DNA from: Yoonia maricola
GTDB lineage: Bacteria > Pseudomonadota > Alphaproteobacteria > Rhodobacterales > Rhodobacteraceae
DNA length: 64,000 nt
Assembly: GCF_002797915.1 (NCBI RefSeq)
Contig: NZ_PGTY01000003.1
Location: 372,001 to 436,000, forward strand
Direction: 5' to 3'
Shown here piece by piece: positions 43,138-52,423 of this stretch. Each line of letters begins with the position of its first letter. Within the stretch, counting starts at the first letter, position 1. The notes below the pieces were generated by a model. It was not told the DNA's origin. It made no database searches and worked only from the letters and a program-made list of their open reading frames with translations. A program made the translations under genes and the position numbers.

Positions 43138-45105
43138 ATGCCGCACCCGCAGAAAGACCGCCCTTGGCTGTTTCGCACATATGCAGGTCACTCGACTGCA
43201 GCGGCATCCAACGCACTCTATCGTGGAAACCTTGCCAAAGGGCAGACCGGTCTTTCCGTCGCCTTCGATTTGCCCACGCAAACGGGCTATGACAGCGATC
43301 ATGTACTTGCCAAAGGCGAGGTCGGCAAAGTCGGTGTTCCCGTCAGCCATCTTGGCGACATGCGCGCACTCTTTGACGATATCCCGCTTGATCAGATGAA
43401 CACGTCGATGACGATCAACGCGACTGCACCTTGGTTGCTATCCCTCTATATCGCGGTGGCCGAGGAACAGGGCGCGGACATAAGCGCGCTGCAAGGTACC
43501 GTGCAAAATGACATCATTAAAGAGTACCTCTCGCGCGGGACCTATATCTGTCCACCAGAACCATCCTTGCGCATGATCACCGACGTAGCTGCCTACACGC
43601 GCGAACACCTGCCCAAATGGAACCCGATGAACGTGTGTTCCTACCACCTGCAAGAGGCAGGCGCGACGCCGGAAGAAGAACTGGCATTTGCGTTGGCAAC
43701 GGCCACCGCTGTATTGGATGATCTCAAAGGAAAAGTCCCGGCCGAGCATTTTCCGGCCATGGTTGGGCGCATTTCATTTTTCGTGAATGCCGGTATCCGT
43801 TTCGTCACTGAACTCTGCAAAATGCGCGCGTTCGTCGAATTATGGGATGAGATTTGTGCTGACCGCTATGGCGTCGAAGACGCCAAATACCGCCGCTTCC
43901 GTTATGGGGTACAGGTCAATTCACTAGGGCTGACCGAACAGCAACCTGAGAATAACGTCTATCGTATTCTATTGGAAACGCTCGCAGTGACGCTTTCCAA
44001 AAACGCCCGCGCACGCGCTGTGCAATTACCTGCATGGAATGAAGCGCTTGGCCTTCCCCGTCCTTGGGACCAACAATGGTCACTCCGGATGCAACAGATA
44101 TTGGCTTACGAAACCGATTTGTTGGAATTCGACGATCTTTTCGATGGCAATCCGGCAATAGATCGCAAAGTAAATGAACTCAAAAACGGCGCACGTGCCG
44201 AACTCGCGCAAATTGACGGCATGGGCGGCGCAGTTGGTGCGATTACCTATATGAAGTCGCGCTTGGTCGAAAGCAATGCGGCACGCATTGCTGGGATCGA
44301 GAAAGGCGACACCACTGTAGTAGGTGTCAATAAATGGCAAACTGGCGAACCCTCACCGCTAACCGCCGGTGACGACGCCATCATGGTTGCTGATCCGCAA
44401 GCCGAAGCCGACCAGCTTGACCGCCTCAACGTCTGGAAGGCCAACCGTGATAACACCGCCGTGAAAGAGGTACTTGCCGCTTTGCGCGCCGCCGCCCAAG
44501 ATGGCAGCAACATCATGCCGCCTTCAATTGCATGCGCGCGCGCCGGGGTGACAACAGGCGAATGGTCTGACGTCATTCGCAATGTGTTTGGACAATACCG
44601 CGCGCCCACGGGCGTTAGCAGCAACCCATCCAACCGCACGGAAGGGTTGGAAGACCTGCGCGAACAGGTTGATTTGGTCAGCACGGCACTCGGCCGTCGC
44701 CTGAAGTTCCTGGTCGGCAAACCGGGACTGGACGGACATTCAAACGGGGCCGAACAAATCGCTGCACGGGCACGCGATTGCGGGATGGATATTGATTACG
44801 AGGGTATTCGTCTGACACCAGAAGAAATCGTCACAGCCGCACAGAATGGCGATTGCCACGTGATCGGGCTTTCTATTCTTTCGGGGTCGCATATTCCACT
44901 TGTTCGAGACGTGATGCACAGATTGCGCGCTGCAGGGATCGCTCATATCCCGGTCATTGCAGGTGGCATTATCCCCGATGACGATGCAAATGAATTACGC
45001 GCCATGGGTGTTGCAAGGGTCTATACACCCAAAGATTTTGAATTGAACAAAATCATGGGCGATATCGTCACATTGGTTGACCCAAGGTTAGTTGCTGCCG
45101 AATAG
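43138..45105 (+). CDS. ecm: Ethylmalonyl-CoA mutase (adenosylcobalamin-dependent)
   Basis: Converts (2R)-ethylmalonyl-CoA to (2S)-methylsuccinyl-CoA in the ethylmalonyl-CoA pathway. A 655-residue single-chain mutase: substrate-binding TIM barrel at residues 1-500 (TGLSVAFDLPTQTGYDSDH; MNTSMTINATAPWLLSLYIA; NIMPPSIACARAGVTTGEW) and C-terminal B12 domain with the base-off motif D532-x-H534-x-x-G537 (GLDGHSNG) and FVGxxxSG-type loop seen as VIGLSILSGSHIPL. Neighbouring ccr favours Ecm over methylmalonyl-CoA mutase, whose chain is longer. CAGGAGA precedes the ATG. Needs the cobalamin pathway to which cobU (13224) belongs. Confidence 0.95.
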   Translation: MPHPQKDRPWLFRTYAGHSTAAASNALYRGNLAKGQTGLSVAFDLPTQTGYDSDHVLAKGEVGKVGVPVSHLGDMRALFDDIPLDQMNTSMTINATAPWLLSLYIAVAEEQGADISALQGTVQNDIIKEYLSRGTYICPPEPSLRMITDVAAYTREHLPKWNPMNVCSYHLQEAGATPEEELAFALATATAVLDDLKGKVPAEHFPAMVGRISFFVNAGIRFVTELCKMRAFVELWDEICADRYGVEDAKYRRFRYGVQVNSLGLTEQQPENNVYRILLETLAVTLSKNARARAVQLPAWNEALGLPRPWDQQWSLRMQQILAYETDLLEFDDLFDGNPAIDRKVNELKNGARAELAQIDGMGGAVGAITYMKSRLVESNAARIAGIEKGDTTVVGVNKWQTGEPSPLTAGDDAIMVADPQAEADQLDRLNVWKANRDNTAVKEVLAALRAAAQDGSNIMPPSIACARAGVTTGEWSDVIRNVFGQYRAPTGVSSNPSNRTEGLEDLREQVDLVSTALGRRLKFLVGKPGLDGHSNGAEQIAARARDCGMDIDYEGIRLTPEEIVTAAQNGDCHVIGLSILSGSHIPLVRDVMHRLRAAGIAHIPVIAGGIIPDDDANELRAMGVARVYTPKDFELNKIMGDIVTLVDPRLVAAE

Positions 45106-45205
45106 GCGGCGATATCCTGCGCTTTTGTACAGCCATGCAAGAGTTAGGGGGTGAATTATTAATTCGATCAGTGTTATGCCCCCTAAATTACTTGGGAGTG
45201 AGCAA

Positions 45206-45544
45206 ATGAAACCCGATCTGAAATCAATGACACGTAAAGAGCTGGAAAAGCTGAAGACCAATGTTGAGAAAGCATTGGTGAAATTGGCCGAGAAAGAGAA
45301 AAAGGCCGCACGGGCCGCCGCCGAAAAAGCCGCAGCATCGCATGGGTTCTCTTTGGCTGAGTTGACGGGCGATACAGCACCCAAGGCGGTCCGCAAACGG
45401 AAAGCGGGCCCAAAAACTGCCTCGGTGCCCAAGTACCAAAATCCGGCCAACGCCGATCAAACCTGGACCGGCAAAGGGCGTCAGCCAGACTGGTTCAAAG
45501 CCGCGATCAAATCTGGAACGTCCCCTGACGCCATGGAAATCTAG
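45206..45544 (+). CDS. H-NS family nucleoid-associated protein (HvrA-like)
   Basis: A 112-residue H-NS/HvrA-type protein. The N-terminal half is a highly charged coiled-coil oligomerisation domain (MTRKELEKLKTNVEKALVKLAEKEKKAARAAA, truncated here to its key pattern of E/K heptads), and the C-terminus is the DNA-binding motif KYQNPANADQTWTGKGRQPDWF, with the H-NS core TWTGKGRQPxW. HvrA of Rhodobacter regulates photosynthesis and nitrogen genes in A+T-rich DNA. The ATG at 45206 has GGAGTGAG upstream. Single gene between ecm and deoD. Confidence 0.88.
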   Translation: MKPDLKSMTRKELEKLKTNVEKALVKLAEKEKKAARAAAEKAAASHGFSLAELTGDTAPKAVRKRKAGPKTASVPKYQNPANADQTWTGKGRQPDWFKAAIKSGTSPDAMEI

Positions 45545-45601
45545 CTTCCCCCCCTTCGGAACACCGCCTAAACTGAGTGTAACGCAAAGAGGGGTCCAGC
45601 C

Positions 45602-46306
45602 ATGACAATCCATATCGGCGCCGACAAGGGCGACATTGCACCAACCGTCTTGATGCCGGGTGATCCCTATCGCGCGAAATGGGCGGCAGAGACTTTCTTG
45701 AAAGACGCGCGCTGCATCAACGAAGTGCGTGGCATGTTGGGCTTTACCGGGACATGGAACGGGCATCCGGTCACGATCCAAGGCTCAGGAATGGGAATGC
45801 CGTCGCTGTCGATCTACGCCAATGAGTTGATCAAGGACTATAACGTACAAACCCTGATCCGGATCGGCTCGTGCGGGGGTATGCAGGAAAACGTCGGTAT
45901 CCGCGATGTGATCCTTGCGATGACGGCTTCAACGCTCTCAACCCCATCGCGGGGTATCTTCAAAGAGCTGAATTTTGCCCCCTGCGCTGACTACGGACTA
46001 TTGGCAGCAGCTCATAACGCAGCCAAGGCAGAGGGTGTGCCAACCCATGTCGGCGGCATCTATTCCTCTGACGTCTTCTATGACGAACGTCCCGACCTGA
46101 ACGAGCAAATGATCCGGCATGGAATCCTCGGGGTCGAGATGGAAGCAGCCGAGCTTTACAACCTCGCCGCCCGGCACGGACGACGCGCCTTGGCGGTGCT
46201 GACCGTCAGTGACCACTTGATCACACACGAAGCTTTACCAGCGGAAGACCGGGAACGATCCTTTGGCGACATGGTTGAAATCGCGCTAACGGCCGCGTTT
46301 GCCTAA
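45602..46306 (+). CDS. deoD: Purine nucleoside phosphorylase, hexameric DeoD type
   Basis: A 234-residue bacterial PNP acting on purine (deoxy)ribonucleosides in salvage. Signatures: [23 protein letters not shown] (phosphate-binding Gly/Arg), [60 protein letters not shown] with the E-M-E-A base-binding motif and the catalytic Asp in SDHL. Full length for the family. Its stop overlaps the convergent sulfotransferase stop by 4 nt. It complements the trimeric-type PNP of the nucleoside import operon. Confidence 0.93.
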   Translation: MTIHIGADKGDIAPTVLMPGDPYRAKWAAETFLKDARCINEVRGMLGFTGTWNGHPVTIQGSGMGMPSLSIYANELIKDYNVQTLIRIGSCGGMQENVGIRDVILAMTASTLSTPSRGIFKELNFAPCADYGLLAAAHNAAKAEGVPTHVGGIYSSDVFYDERPDLNEQMIRHGILGVEMEAAELYNLAARHGRRALAVLTVSDHLITHEALPAEDRERSFGDMVEIALTAAFA

Positions 46307-46983
46307 CGCCTGTTTTTGCGCAGCTTGTCGAATACGCGTGTGAACGGGTTACGCCGCCGCTTTCTGCTTTGCTCGCGTTCAACAGTGACATTCGCCGCAG
46401 CCCAAAGCGCCGGATCAAGATCGTAATCTGCCTTCACCCAATCGACAATTTGCTCGGCAGAACCAGTCTCAATTGGAAACTCAAGGAACCGTGCATCAGG
46501 ATAAGACGCAAAAAACGTTCTGACCTCTTGGTGAAAGGGAGCGTGATAGTCGCGCCAAATCTGTTCTGTTTCTACGGGCGTCGCTCTGTATGCGCCCTGA
46601 ATGCGTTCGGCCAGCGATCCGCGACCCTTTGCGTTTCGTCCGAAATGCCGGTTGCGCGATTCAATCCAACGGTCTGTATCTCTGGTATTCAACAGGAAAT
46701 ATGCATCGGGATACGCATGATATAGTTCACGAAAGAAATAATTAGCTTCAAGGTAAAGGGCACCATCAGCAAAGCTAAATTCTGAGTAAACATCAAAATT
46801 GTCGATCGAGGCCAGAATGGGGCGACCACTAAGGACATTTGTCACCAATACACCAGCGAGCATCCGCCCATCTGGTAAGCTCCAATGGACAGAATTATAT
46901 CCGTTTTGCGCAAAGAACTTGTGGATCGTTGTTGTCGCGGTTTTGCTAAACCCGATCACAAATACTTTTGGTGTGCCGGTCAC
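46303..46983 (-). CDS. Sulfotransferase family protein
   Basis: A 226-residue protein with the PAPS 5'-phosphosulfate-binding loop [14 protein letters not shown] at residues 11-24 and the 3'-phosphate-binding region [15 protein letters not shown] near 95-109. It belongs to the small bacterial sulfotransferase group that modifies carbohydrates, lipids or small molecules; the acceptor is unknown. The basic C-terminus ([21 protein letters not shown]) is unusual. Its ATG directly follows the sdhB stop, so it may be carried on the sdh transcript although it has no obvious link to succinate oxidation. It is somewhat A+T-richer than sdhB, hinting at acquisition. Confidence 0.8.
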   Translation of the reverse strand: MTGTPKVFVIGFSKTATTTIHKFFAQNGYNSVHWSLPDGRMLAGVLVTNVLSGRPILASIDNFDVYSEFSFADGALYLEANYFFRELYHAYPDAYFLLNTRDTDRWIESRNRHFGRNAKGRGSLAERIQGAYRATPVETEQIWRDYHAPFHQEVRTFFASYPDARFLEFPIETGSAEQIVDWVKADYDLDPALWAAANVTVEREQSRKRRRNPFTRVFDKLRKNRR

Positions 46984-47763
46984 TTAGACAACCCGCTCGA
47001 CCATCATCCCCTTGATATGCGCAATCGCCTTGGCGGGGTTCAGCCCCTTCGGACAGGTCTTGGCGCAATTCATGATCGTGTGGCAGCGGTATAGCTTGAA
47101 TGGGTCTTCCAATTCGTCCAAACGCTCACCCGTCGCCTCATCACGGCTGTCGATGATCCAGCGGTAGGCGTGCAACAGCGCAGCGGGTCCAAGATACCGA
47201 TCACCGTTCCACCAATACGATGGGCAAGATGTCGAACAACACGCGCACATCACGCACTCATAAAGACCATCAAGTTTCTTACGATCGTCAACCGATTGCT
47301 TCCACTCTTTCGCAGGGCGGTTGGTCTTTGTCTCAAGCCATGGCATGACAGAGGCATGCTGGGCATAGAAATGCGTTAGGTCGGGGATCAAATCCTTGAT
47401 CACAGGCATATGCGGCAAAGGATAGATTTTCACATCACCCTTCACCTCATCCATCCCATAGATGCAGGCCAGCGTGTTGATTCCGTCAATGTTCATCGCA
47501 CAGGATCCGCAAATCCCCTCGCGACAAGAGCGGCGGAAGGTCAGCGTCGGATCAATCTCATTCTTGATCTTGATGAGTGCATCCAACACCATCGGGCCAC
47601 AGGTATCCATATCAAGGAAATAGGTATCGAGCTGCGGGTTTTGCCCATCATCCGGGTTCCAACGATATATCTGCACCTTGCGCAGGTTGGTCGCCCCTTC
47701 CGGCTTGGGCCAGGTCTTGCCCACTTTCATGCGAGAGTTCTTGGGAAGTGTCAGTTGTACCAT
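46984..47763 (-). CDS. sdhB: Succinate dehydrogenase iron-sulfur subunit
   Basis: Electron-transfer subunit of complex II, carrying electrons from FAD in SdhA to ubiquinone. 259 residues. The [2Fe-2S] ligands C80, C85, C88 and C100 lie in [22 protein letters not shown]; the [4Fe-4S] and [3Fe-4S] motifs are [13 protein letters not shown] and [17 protein letters not shown]. Peripheral protein on the cytoplasmic face. Separated from sdhA by two small lipoprotein genes, all on one strand, so a single sdhCDA-x-y-sdhB operon is likely. Confidence 0.97.
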   Translation of the reverse strand: MVQLTLPKNSRMKVGKTWPKPEGATNLRKVQIYRWNPDDGQNPQLDTYFLDMDTCGPMVLDALIKIKNEIDPTLTFRRSCREGICGSCAMNIDGINTLACIYGMDEVKGDVKIYPLPHMPVIKDLIPDLTHFYAQHASVMPWLETKTNRPAKEWKQSVDDRKKLDGLYECVMCACCSTSCPSYWWNGDRYLGPAALLHAYRWIIDSRDEATGERLDELEDPFKLYRCHTIMNCAKTCPKGLNPAKAIAHIKGMMVERVV

Positions 47764-47801
47764 TTGTCATTCCTTCCGTTCAAGGCGCGCGCCTTCAATC
47801 T

Positions 47802-48089
47802 TTATATCGCCCGCAGTCGCGCAGGCCGAATAGGCGCCTCGCCTGTCAAATCCAAAACGCAGCTGTCATAAACTGCAACGGGGTCCCGACCACGAAGCGC
47901 ATCGAGGCTGATGCTGATCCCCGCACTCGCAAACGGACCAGTGTTACTATTGGCCCCAACAGCCACACCCACATCAGGGCCCTGTGCCGCCTGCGCGCGC
48001 TCTTCGCAGATATCTGCGGCGCGCTCTGGCGTCATTGGCGTGCATGCGCTTACCAGCAGAGCACCCAATATGACCGTCAATCGTGTCAT
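47802..48089 (-). CDS. Small lipoprotein of unknown function in the sdh operon (95 aa)
   Basis: A 95-residue protein with a short signal peptide and lipobox LVSAC (lipidated C16), followed by ERAADICEERAQAAQGP and a conserved-looking C-terminal half with one further Cys (YDSCVLDLTGEAP). It resembles the next upstream small lipoprotein in carrying a Cys near an Asp-rich segment but is not obviously homologous. It overlaps that gene by 4 nt. Probably anchored in the outer or inner membrane facing the periplasm. Function unknown. Confidence 0.7.
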   Translation of the reverse strand: MTRLTVILGALLVSACTPMTPERAADICEERAQAAQGPDVGVAVGANSNTGPFASAGISISLDALRGRDPVAVYDSCVLDLTGEAPIRPARLRAI

Positions 48090-48409
48090 ATATTCAGACC
48101 CAGTGAATTATTGACCGCGCATCGCACGGTATCAGGGCGTTCTGCGATCTCGGCGATCAGATTGGTGGTTGCCGCATTGGTTCCAACAATCGCGCTTTCG
48201 GCGATCTGTATAATCTCGGCAGAGGATGCGTTGTCGATAATGCAATCGGTAAACGGTTCCGCATCGACACCAGGGAAACGGGCCTGAACTGCGGTGTTCA
48301 CCACGCCTTTGGCCGTATCACGCACCAAAACATCGCCCGTCGTGCCAATGTCCTGCATACAACCGGCTAGCACCATTGCCCCCGCAAAAAGAGAAACGAT
48401 CACACGCAT
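48086..48409 (-). CDS. Small lipoprotein of unknown function in the sdh operon (107 aa)
   Basis: A 107-residue protein with signal peptide and lipobox VLAGC (lipidated C17). The mature part is helical and polar (TTGDVLVRDTAKGVVNTAVQARF; FTDCIIDNASSAEIIQIAESAIVG; VRCAVNNSLGLNI) with two further Cys residues that could form a disulfide in the periplasm. Its ATG abuts the sdhA stop (1-nt overlap) and it overlaps the next lipoprotein gene by 4 nt, so it is translated as part of the sdh operon. No known family. Confidence 0.7.
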   Translation of the reverse strand: MRVIVSLFAGAMVLAGCMQDIGTTGDVLVRDTAKGVVNTAVQARFPGVDAEPFTDCIIDNASSAEIIQIAESAIVGTNAATTNLIAEIAERPDTVRCAVNNSLGLNI

Positions 48410-50214
48410 CAGAAGGTCCTTTCTTTCGGAGCGATTTTGGCTTCCGAAATCCCACCTTCAGCTTCGGTCGTTAACCCTTCGGTGATCACAGGACGGTAGC
48501 TCAGCTTCACCTTCGCCGCATCAACGTGGCTGATCGTATGTACACGCCACTTTTTATCGTCACGCGTCGCATAGTCCTCATGCGCATGCGCACCACGGCT
48601 TTCCTTGCGTGCCTCGGCGCCTACAATCGTGGCCAAAGCATTTGGCATCAGGTTGGTCAGTTCCAGCGTTTCCATCAGGTCGCTGTTCCAGACAAGGCTG
48701 CGGTCAGTGACAGAGAGATCATCCATCTTTTCCGCAATGGCGGTCATTTTCTTGACGCCCTCGCCCAGCGTCTTGTCGGTACGGAACACGGCTGCATCAG
48801 CCTGCATCGCTTTTTGCATCTCAAGACGCAACTCCGCAGTCCCAACAGTGCCTTTCGCGTGGCGCAGCCCATCGAAGCGGTCAAAGCAAGCATCGACAGA
48901 GGCTTGGTTCAAGGTGGGGTTCGGTGCATCGCGGTCCACAACCTCGCCCGCGCGGATCGCAGCGGCGCGACCAAAGACCACAAGGTCGATCAGGCTGTTG
49001 GACCCAAGGCGGTTGGCGCCATGCACAGACGCACAGCCTGCTTCACCCACAGCCATCAGACCCGGCACAACGGCGTTCGGGTCCTTCTTGGTCGGGTTCA
49101 ACACCTCACCGTAATAGTTCGTCGGAATACCGCCCATGTTGTAGTGCACGGTCGGCAGAACCGGGATTGCCTCTTTTGTCACGTCTACACCTGCAAAGAT
49201 GCGCGCGCTTTCTGAAATACCCGGCAGACGTTCGGCCAAAGCCTCTTTCGGCAGGTGGTTCAGGTTCAGGCTGATATGGTCGCCATTGGCACCAACGCCA
49301 CGGCCTTCGCGGATTTCCATCGTCATACAGCGGCTAACGTAGTCGCGGGGGGCAAGGTCTTTGTAATTGGGCGCGTAACGCTCCATAAACCGCTCACCCT
49401 CAGAGTTAGTCAGATAACCACCCTCGCCACGCGCGCCTTCGGTAATCAAGCAACCCGCACCATAGATCCCAGTGGGGTGAAACTGCACGAACTCCATATC
49501 CTGCAGCGGCAGACCCTGACGGGCCACCATACCGCCACCATCACCTGTACAAGTGTGGGCAGAGGTGGCGCTGAAATACGCACGACCATAACCGCCTGTC
49601 GCCAGAACAACAGTCTTCGCATTGAAGACATGCATGGTGCCGTCATCCAGCTTCCACGCGATCACACCTTGGCAGATGCCATCGTCCGACATGATCAGAT
49701 CAAGCGCGAAGTATTCGATATAGAACTCAGCCTGCTGCTTCAGTGACTGACCATAGAGTGTGTGCAAAATGGCGTGGCCAGTCCGGTCGGCGGCGGCACA
49801 GGTGCGTTGCACAGGCGGACCTTCACCAAACTCGGTCGTGTGGCCGCCGAACGGGCGCTGATAAATCTTGCCCTCTTCGGTGCGCGAAAACGGCACGCCA
49901 TAGTGCTCCAGCTCATAAACCGCCTTGGGCGCCTCGCGGGCCAGATACTCCATCGCGTCGGTATCACCCAACCAGTCAGAGCCCTTGACCGTGTCATACA
50001 TATGCCACTGCCAGCTATCCGGGCCCATGTTGCCCAGCGATGCAGCGATGCCACCTTGGGCGGCCACAGTGTGAGACCGGGTCGGGAAAACCTTGGTGAT
50101 ACAGGCGGTGCGCAAGCCCTGTTCGGCCAGACCCAAAGTGGCCCGTAGCCCAGCGCCACCAGCCCCTACAACAATCGCGTCATAGGTATGTGTTTCGTAT
50201 TCGTAGGCTGCCAT
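48409..50214 (-). CDS. sdhA: Succinate dehydrogenase flavoprotein subunit
   Basis: Catalytic subunit of complex II oxidising succinate to fumarate. 601 residues. FAD-binding GAGGAG at 17-22, covalent-FAD His48 in [15 protein letters not shown], substrate and catalytic motifs [22 protein letters not shown] (with the active-site Arg further on), [21 protein letters not shown] and the C-terminal [15 protein letters not shown] sequence (seen as [16 protein letters not shown]). Full length and normal. Lies between sdhD and the two small lipoprotein genes. Confidence 0.98.
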   Translation of the reverse strand: MAAYEYETHTYDAIVVGAGGAGLRATLGLAEQGLRTACITKVFPTRSHTVAAQGGIAASLGNMGPDSWQWHMYDTVKGSDWLGDTDAMEYLAREAPKAVYELEHYGVPFSRTEEGKIYQRPFGGHTTEFGEGPPVQRTCAAADRTGHAILHTLYGQSLKQQAEFYIEYFALDLIMSDDGICQGVIAWKLDDGTMHVFNAKTVVLATGGYGRAYFSATSAHTCTGDGGGMVARQGLPLQDMEFVQFHPTGIYGAGCLITEGARGEGGYLTNSEGERFMERYAPNYKDLAPRDYVSRCMTMEIREGRGVGANGDHISLNLNHLPKEALAERLPGISESARIFAGVDVTKEAIPVLPTVHYNMGGIPTNYYGEVLNPTKKDPNAVVPGLMAVGEAGCASVHGANRLGSNSLIDLVVFGRAAAIRAGEVVDRDAPNPTLNQASVDACFDRFDGLRHAKGTVGTAELRLEMQKAMQADAAVFRTDKTLGEGVKKMTAIAEKMDDLSVTDRSLVWNSDLMETLELTNLMPNALATIVGAEARKESRGAHAHEDYATRDDKKWRVHTISHVDAAKVKLSYRPVITEGLTTEAEGGISEAKIAPKERTF

Positions 50215-50234
50215 CTTGAGGTTGCTCCGAAGAA

Positions 50235-50606
50235 TTAAAGGGCGATGCGGATGATTGCGAAAATCGCAAAGGCCGCCGCTGCATAGGACACGCAGATCAT
50301 GCCGATGATCGCCGCCTTGCGTGCGAACCCGTGAACATAATCCTCGATCAGGGTTTGTACACCTAACCGGTAATGAAAGAAGCCAACCAACATGGTCAGG
50401 ATCGCAACCACTGCGGGGAATGGGCGTTGGTAATAGGCGATCACCTCGTCATAGGACGATCCAAGGATTGATCCAAAGGTAAAGATAAAAAGCGGTGTCA
50501 GGATCAGCAAAGCAACAGAGGTCACCATCATCTGCCAATGATGCTCGGTCCCGGTCTTTGCAGAACCCATGCCCGAGGCGCGCTTACGGTCAGTTAAAAA
50601 TGCCAT
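50235..50606 (-). CDS. sdhD: Succinate dehydrogenase membrane anchor subunit SdhD
   Basis: A 123-residue hydrophobic anchor with three membrane helices ([64 protein letters not shown]). The helix-II motif [17 protein letters not shown] matches the SdhD sequence near heme b and the quinone site. Lies 20 nt upstream of sdhA and 12 nt downstream of sdhC in the operon. Confidence 0.93.
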   Translation of the reverse strand: MAFLTDRKRASGMGSAKTGTEHHWQMMVTSVALLILTPLFIFTFGSILGSSYDEVIAYYQRPFPAVVAILTMLVGFFHYRLGVQTLIEDYVHGFARKAAIIGMICVSYAAAAFAIFAIIRIAL

Positions 50607-50618
50607 GGTGTGGGCCCC

Positions 50619-51002
50619 TTATACAACGATGACAGTGAAAATGGTCAGCAAGACTGCCAAAACCATCATCATCTGCGCTGCTAATTCGGACTTATCGACA
50701 TCAAGCATCCGTCCGCTGTCCCAAACCAAATGTCGCAGACCGCCCAACAGGTGATACCAAAGCCCAAGAACTGATAATGTCATAACCAGATCACCAAACC
50801 AGCTCGTGACAAATCCGTTCGCTGTTGCAAACGCATCTGGCCCAGCCGCCGCCGCAACAAACCACCAGACGATCATAAGCGCTGCGACAATCAGTGCGTT
50901 TCCCGTGATCCGAACCAGAATTGAGGACATCGACGTCCATTGCGGACGATAGATCGTCAAATGCGGTGAAAGCGGGCGATTGCCCCGGTTCACGTCGGCC
51001 AT
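50619..51002 (-). CDS. sdhC: Succinate dehydrogenase cytochrome b556 subunit SdhC
   Basis: A 127-residue heme b anchor. N-terminal NRPLSPHLTIYRPQWTSMSSILVRITG is the SdhC signature (quinone-site Ser/Arg), and LWYHLLGGLRHLVWDSG contains the heme-ligand His. Three membrane helices. The ATG at 51002 has GAAGGGAA upstream; the frame extends to 51038 without family similarity. First gene of the sdh operon. Its leader contains a small hairpin (GCCGTC/GACGGC, 51027-51044) and, 142 nt upstream of the ATG, a paired TGTGATCACA operator. Confidence 0.95.
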   Translation of the reverse strand: MADVNRGNRPLSPHLTIYRPQWTSMSSILVRITGNALIVAALMIVWWFVAAAAGPDAFATANGFVTSWFGDLVMTLSVLGLWYHLLGGLRHLVWDSGRMLDVDKSELAAQMMMVLAVLLTIFTVIVV

Positions 51003-51143
51003 AACTGTTCCCTTCGTTGGCTTCATGCCGTCCGGCAAGACGGCGCCTTTAACCTCTTATTGCACCATTATTTTGTGAGAGTCACGTACCGCAGACGGAT
51101 CAGACCGTGAAAAAAGGTCGCGATATACATTGTTTTACGCAGA

Positions 51144-51174
51144 TGTGATCACAGCTTTTAAAACTGTGATCACA
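51144..51174. promoter_or_regulatory. Paired TGTGATCACA operator upstream of sdhC
   Basis: The perfect 10-bp palindrome TGTGATCACA occurs at 51144-51153 and 51165-51174, exactly 21 bp apart (two helical turns), and the pair with its flanking G/C forms a larger inverted repeat. On the minus strand a possible -10 element TATATC lies downstream at the right distance for the nearer site to overlap the -35 region. The same pair with the same spacing stands upstream of sucC. Confidence 0.75.
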
Positions 51175-51193
51175 AACCTGATGCCGATGCTGT

Positions 51194-52219
51194 CTAAAGT
51201 GGCATCAATGCCCAATAGTCCAGATCAAGCAGTACATCAGGGTGATACTTGCCGTCGTCACCACGCAAGACACCGGCCGCCCCCTTGGTCGCAACCAACC
51301 GCAGCCGGATTGCGCCAACACCCGGTGCGCTGGTCTCTGCCAGATCTAGCACCTCAGACCACGCCCGCACAGTGTCGCCTGCGAAACAAGGGTTGGCATG
51401 CGCGCCTCCATTAAGTGCAACAATCATCTGCGCATTCGCCAAGCCATTGAAAGACAACGCCCGCGCCAAGGAAATGACATGCCCGCCATAGATCAACCGC
51501 TTGCCATCAGGCCGGTTCGTTGCATCAAAGTGTACCTTGGCGGTGTTCTGCCAAAGCCGCGTAGCCAGCATATGCTCAGCCTCTTCGATCGTGACACCAT
51601 CAACGTGGTCGATAACCTCGCCCGCAGCATAGTCGGCCAAGCGGTGCGGCTCGCCTGCGAGTGCAAAGTCATAACCTGTGAAGTTCAGCCCCTGCGGAAT
51701 AACCAAGTCGTTCGCCGAAACTGCAGATGCCAACTCCGGGATCATCGGTTCAGGCGCCTCACCATCGCCCCGTTTGCGCACCATCACCCAGCGCACATAG
51801 GACATCAGCACTTCATCATGCTGATTGCGCCCCGTCGTCCGCACCCAGACAACACCCGATTTCCCGTTAGAGTTCTGCTTGACCCCAATCACCTCAGAGG
51901 TCGAGGTGATGGTATCACCCGGCCAAAGCGGGGTTATCCACCGCCCCTCTGCATACCCAAGATTAGCCACCGCATTCAGCGACACGTCCGGGACGGTTTT
52001 GCCAAATACTGTATGGAACGTCACCAAGTCGTTCAACGGGCTGAAAGGCAAACCACAGCTTTGGGCAAACTGATCGGACGAGTGCAGTGCATGGCGTGCG
52101 GGATAAAGCGCGTGATATAAGGCGCGCTCGCCCATCTTGATCGTGCGCGGGACTGCATGGGTGATTACATCGCCAACGGCGTAATCCTCAAAGAACCGAC
52201 CAGCATTTGTCTTGGTCAT
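51194..52219 (-). CDS. mch: Mesaconyl-CoA hydratase (beta-methylmalyl-CoA dehydratase)
   Basis: Ethylmalonyl-CoA pathway enzyme hydrating mesaconyl-CoA to beta-methylmalyl-CoA. A 341-residue protein built of two MaoC-like hotdog domains: residues 1-160 (GRFFEDYAVGDVITHAVPRTIKMGERALY; SEVIGVKQNSNGKSGVVWVRT) and 180-341 (RLADYAAGEVIDHVDGVTIEEAEHM; KRLIYGGHVISLARALSFNGL). GGGA precedes the ATG at 52219, which overlaps the DUF1737 stop by 4 nt. Adjacent to the mcl2-like gene and upstream of sdh in the same orientation, an arrangement I recall from Rhodobacter. Confidence 0.92.
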   Translation of the reverse strand: MTKTNAGRFFEDYAVGDVITHAVPRTIKMGERALYHALYPARHALHSSDQFAQSCGLPFSPLNDLVTFHTVFGKTVPDVSLNAVANLGYAEGRWITPLWPGDTITSTSEVIGVKQNSNGKSGVVWVRTTGRNQHDEVLMSYVRWVMVRKRGDGEAPEPMIPELASAVSANDLVIPQGLNFTGYDFALAGEPHRLADYAAGEVIDHVDGVTIEEAEHMLATRLWQNTAKVHFDATNRPDGKRLIYGGHVISLARALSFNGLANAQMIVALNGGAHANPCFAGDTVRAWSEVLDLAETSAPGVGAIRLRLVATKGAAGVLRGDDGKYHPDVLLDLDYWALMPL

Positions 52220-52419
52220 TGCTGTCCCAACTTCATGTCCGGGGAATAGGCTTGATTGATCTCTTTCGTCACCGCCTGTCCGCACCGCATAACACCATTG
52301 GCATGGTCAAAGGCATAGGTTGGGTCGCCATAAAGCTCCCAGCCTTTGGACAGCGCTTCAGATACCTTATGGCAAAACTGCGAAGTATCATCTTCGGTCA
52401 GCATTCTGTAGATTTTCAT
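52216..52419 (-). CDS. DUF1737 domain protein (67 aa)
   Basis: A 67-residue protein matching DUF1737: YRMLTEDDTSQFCHKVSEALSKGWELYGDPTYAFD, the conserved W-x-L-x-G pattern of the family. Function unknown. Overlaps mch by 4 nt and lies 4 nt after nnrU, so it belongs to the mcl2-nnrU-DUF1737-mch operon. Confidence 0.8.
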   Translation of the reverse strand: MKIYRMLTEDDTSQFCHKVSEALSKGWELYGDPTYAFDHANGVMRCGQAVTKEINQAYSPDMKLGQQ

Positions 52420-52423
52420 GATC

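Noticed and set aside
51144-51174. TGTGATCACA read as a CRP/FNR site
   Set aside because: CRP consensus has a 6-bp spacer between TGTGA and TCACA and FNR a 4-bp spacer; here the half-sites are fused with none, so a different regulator is more likely.
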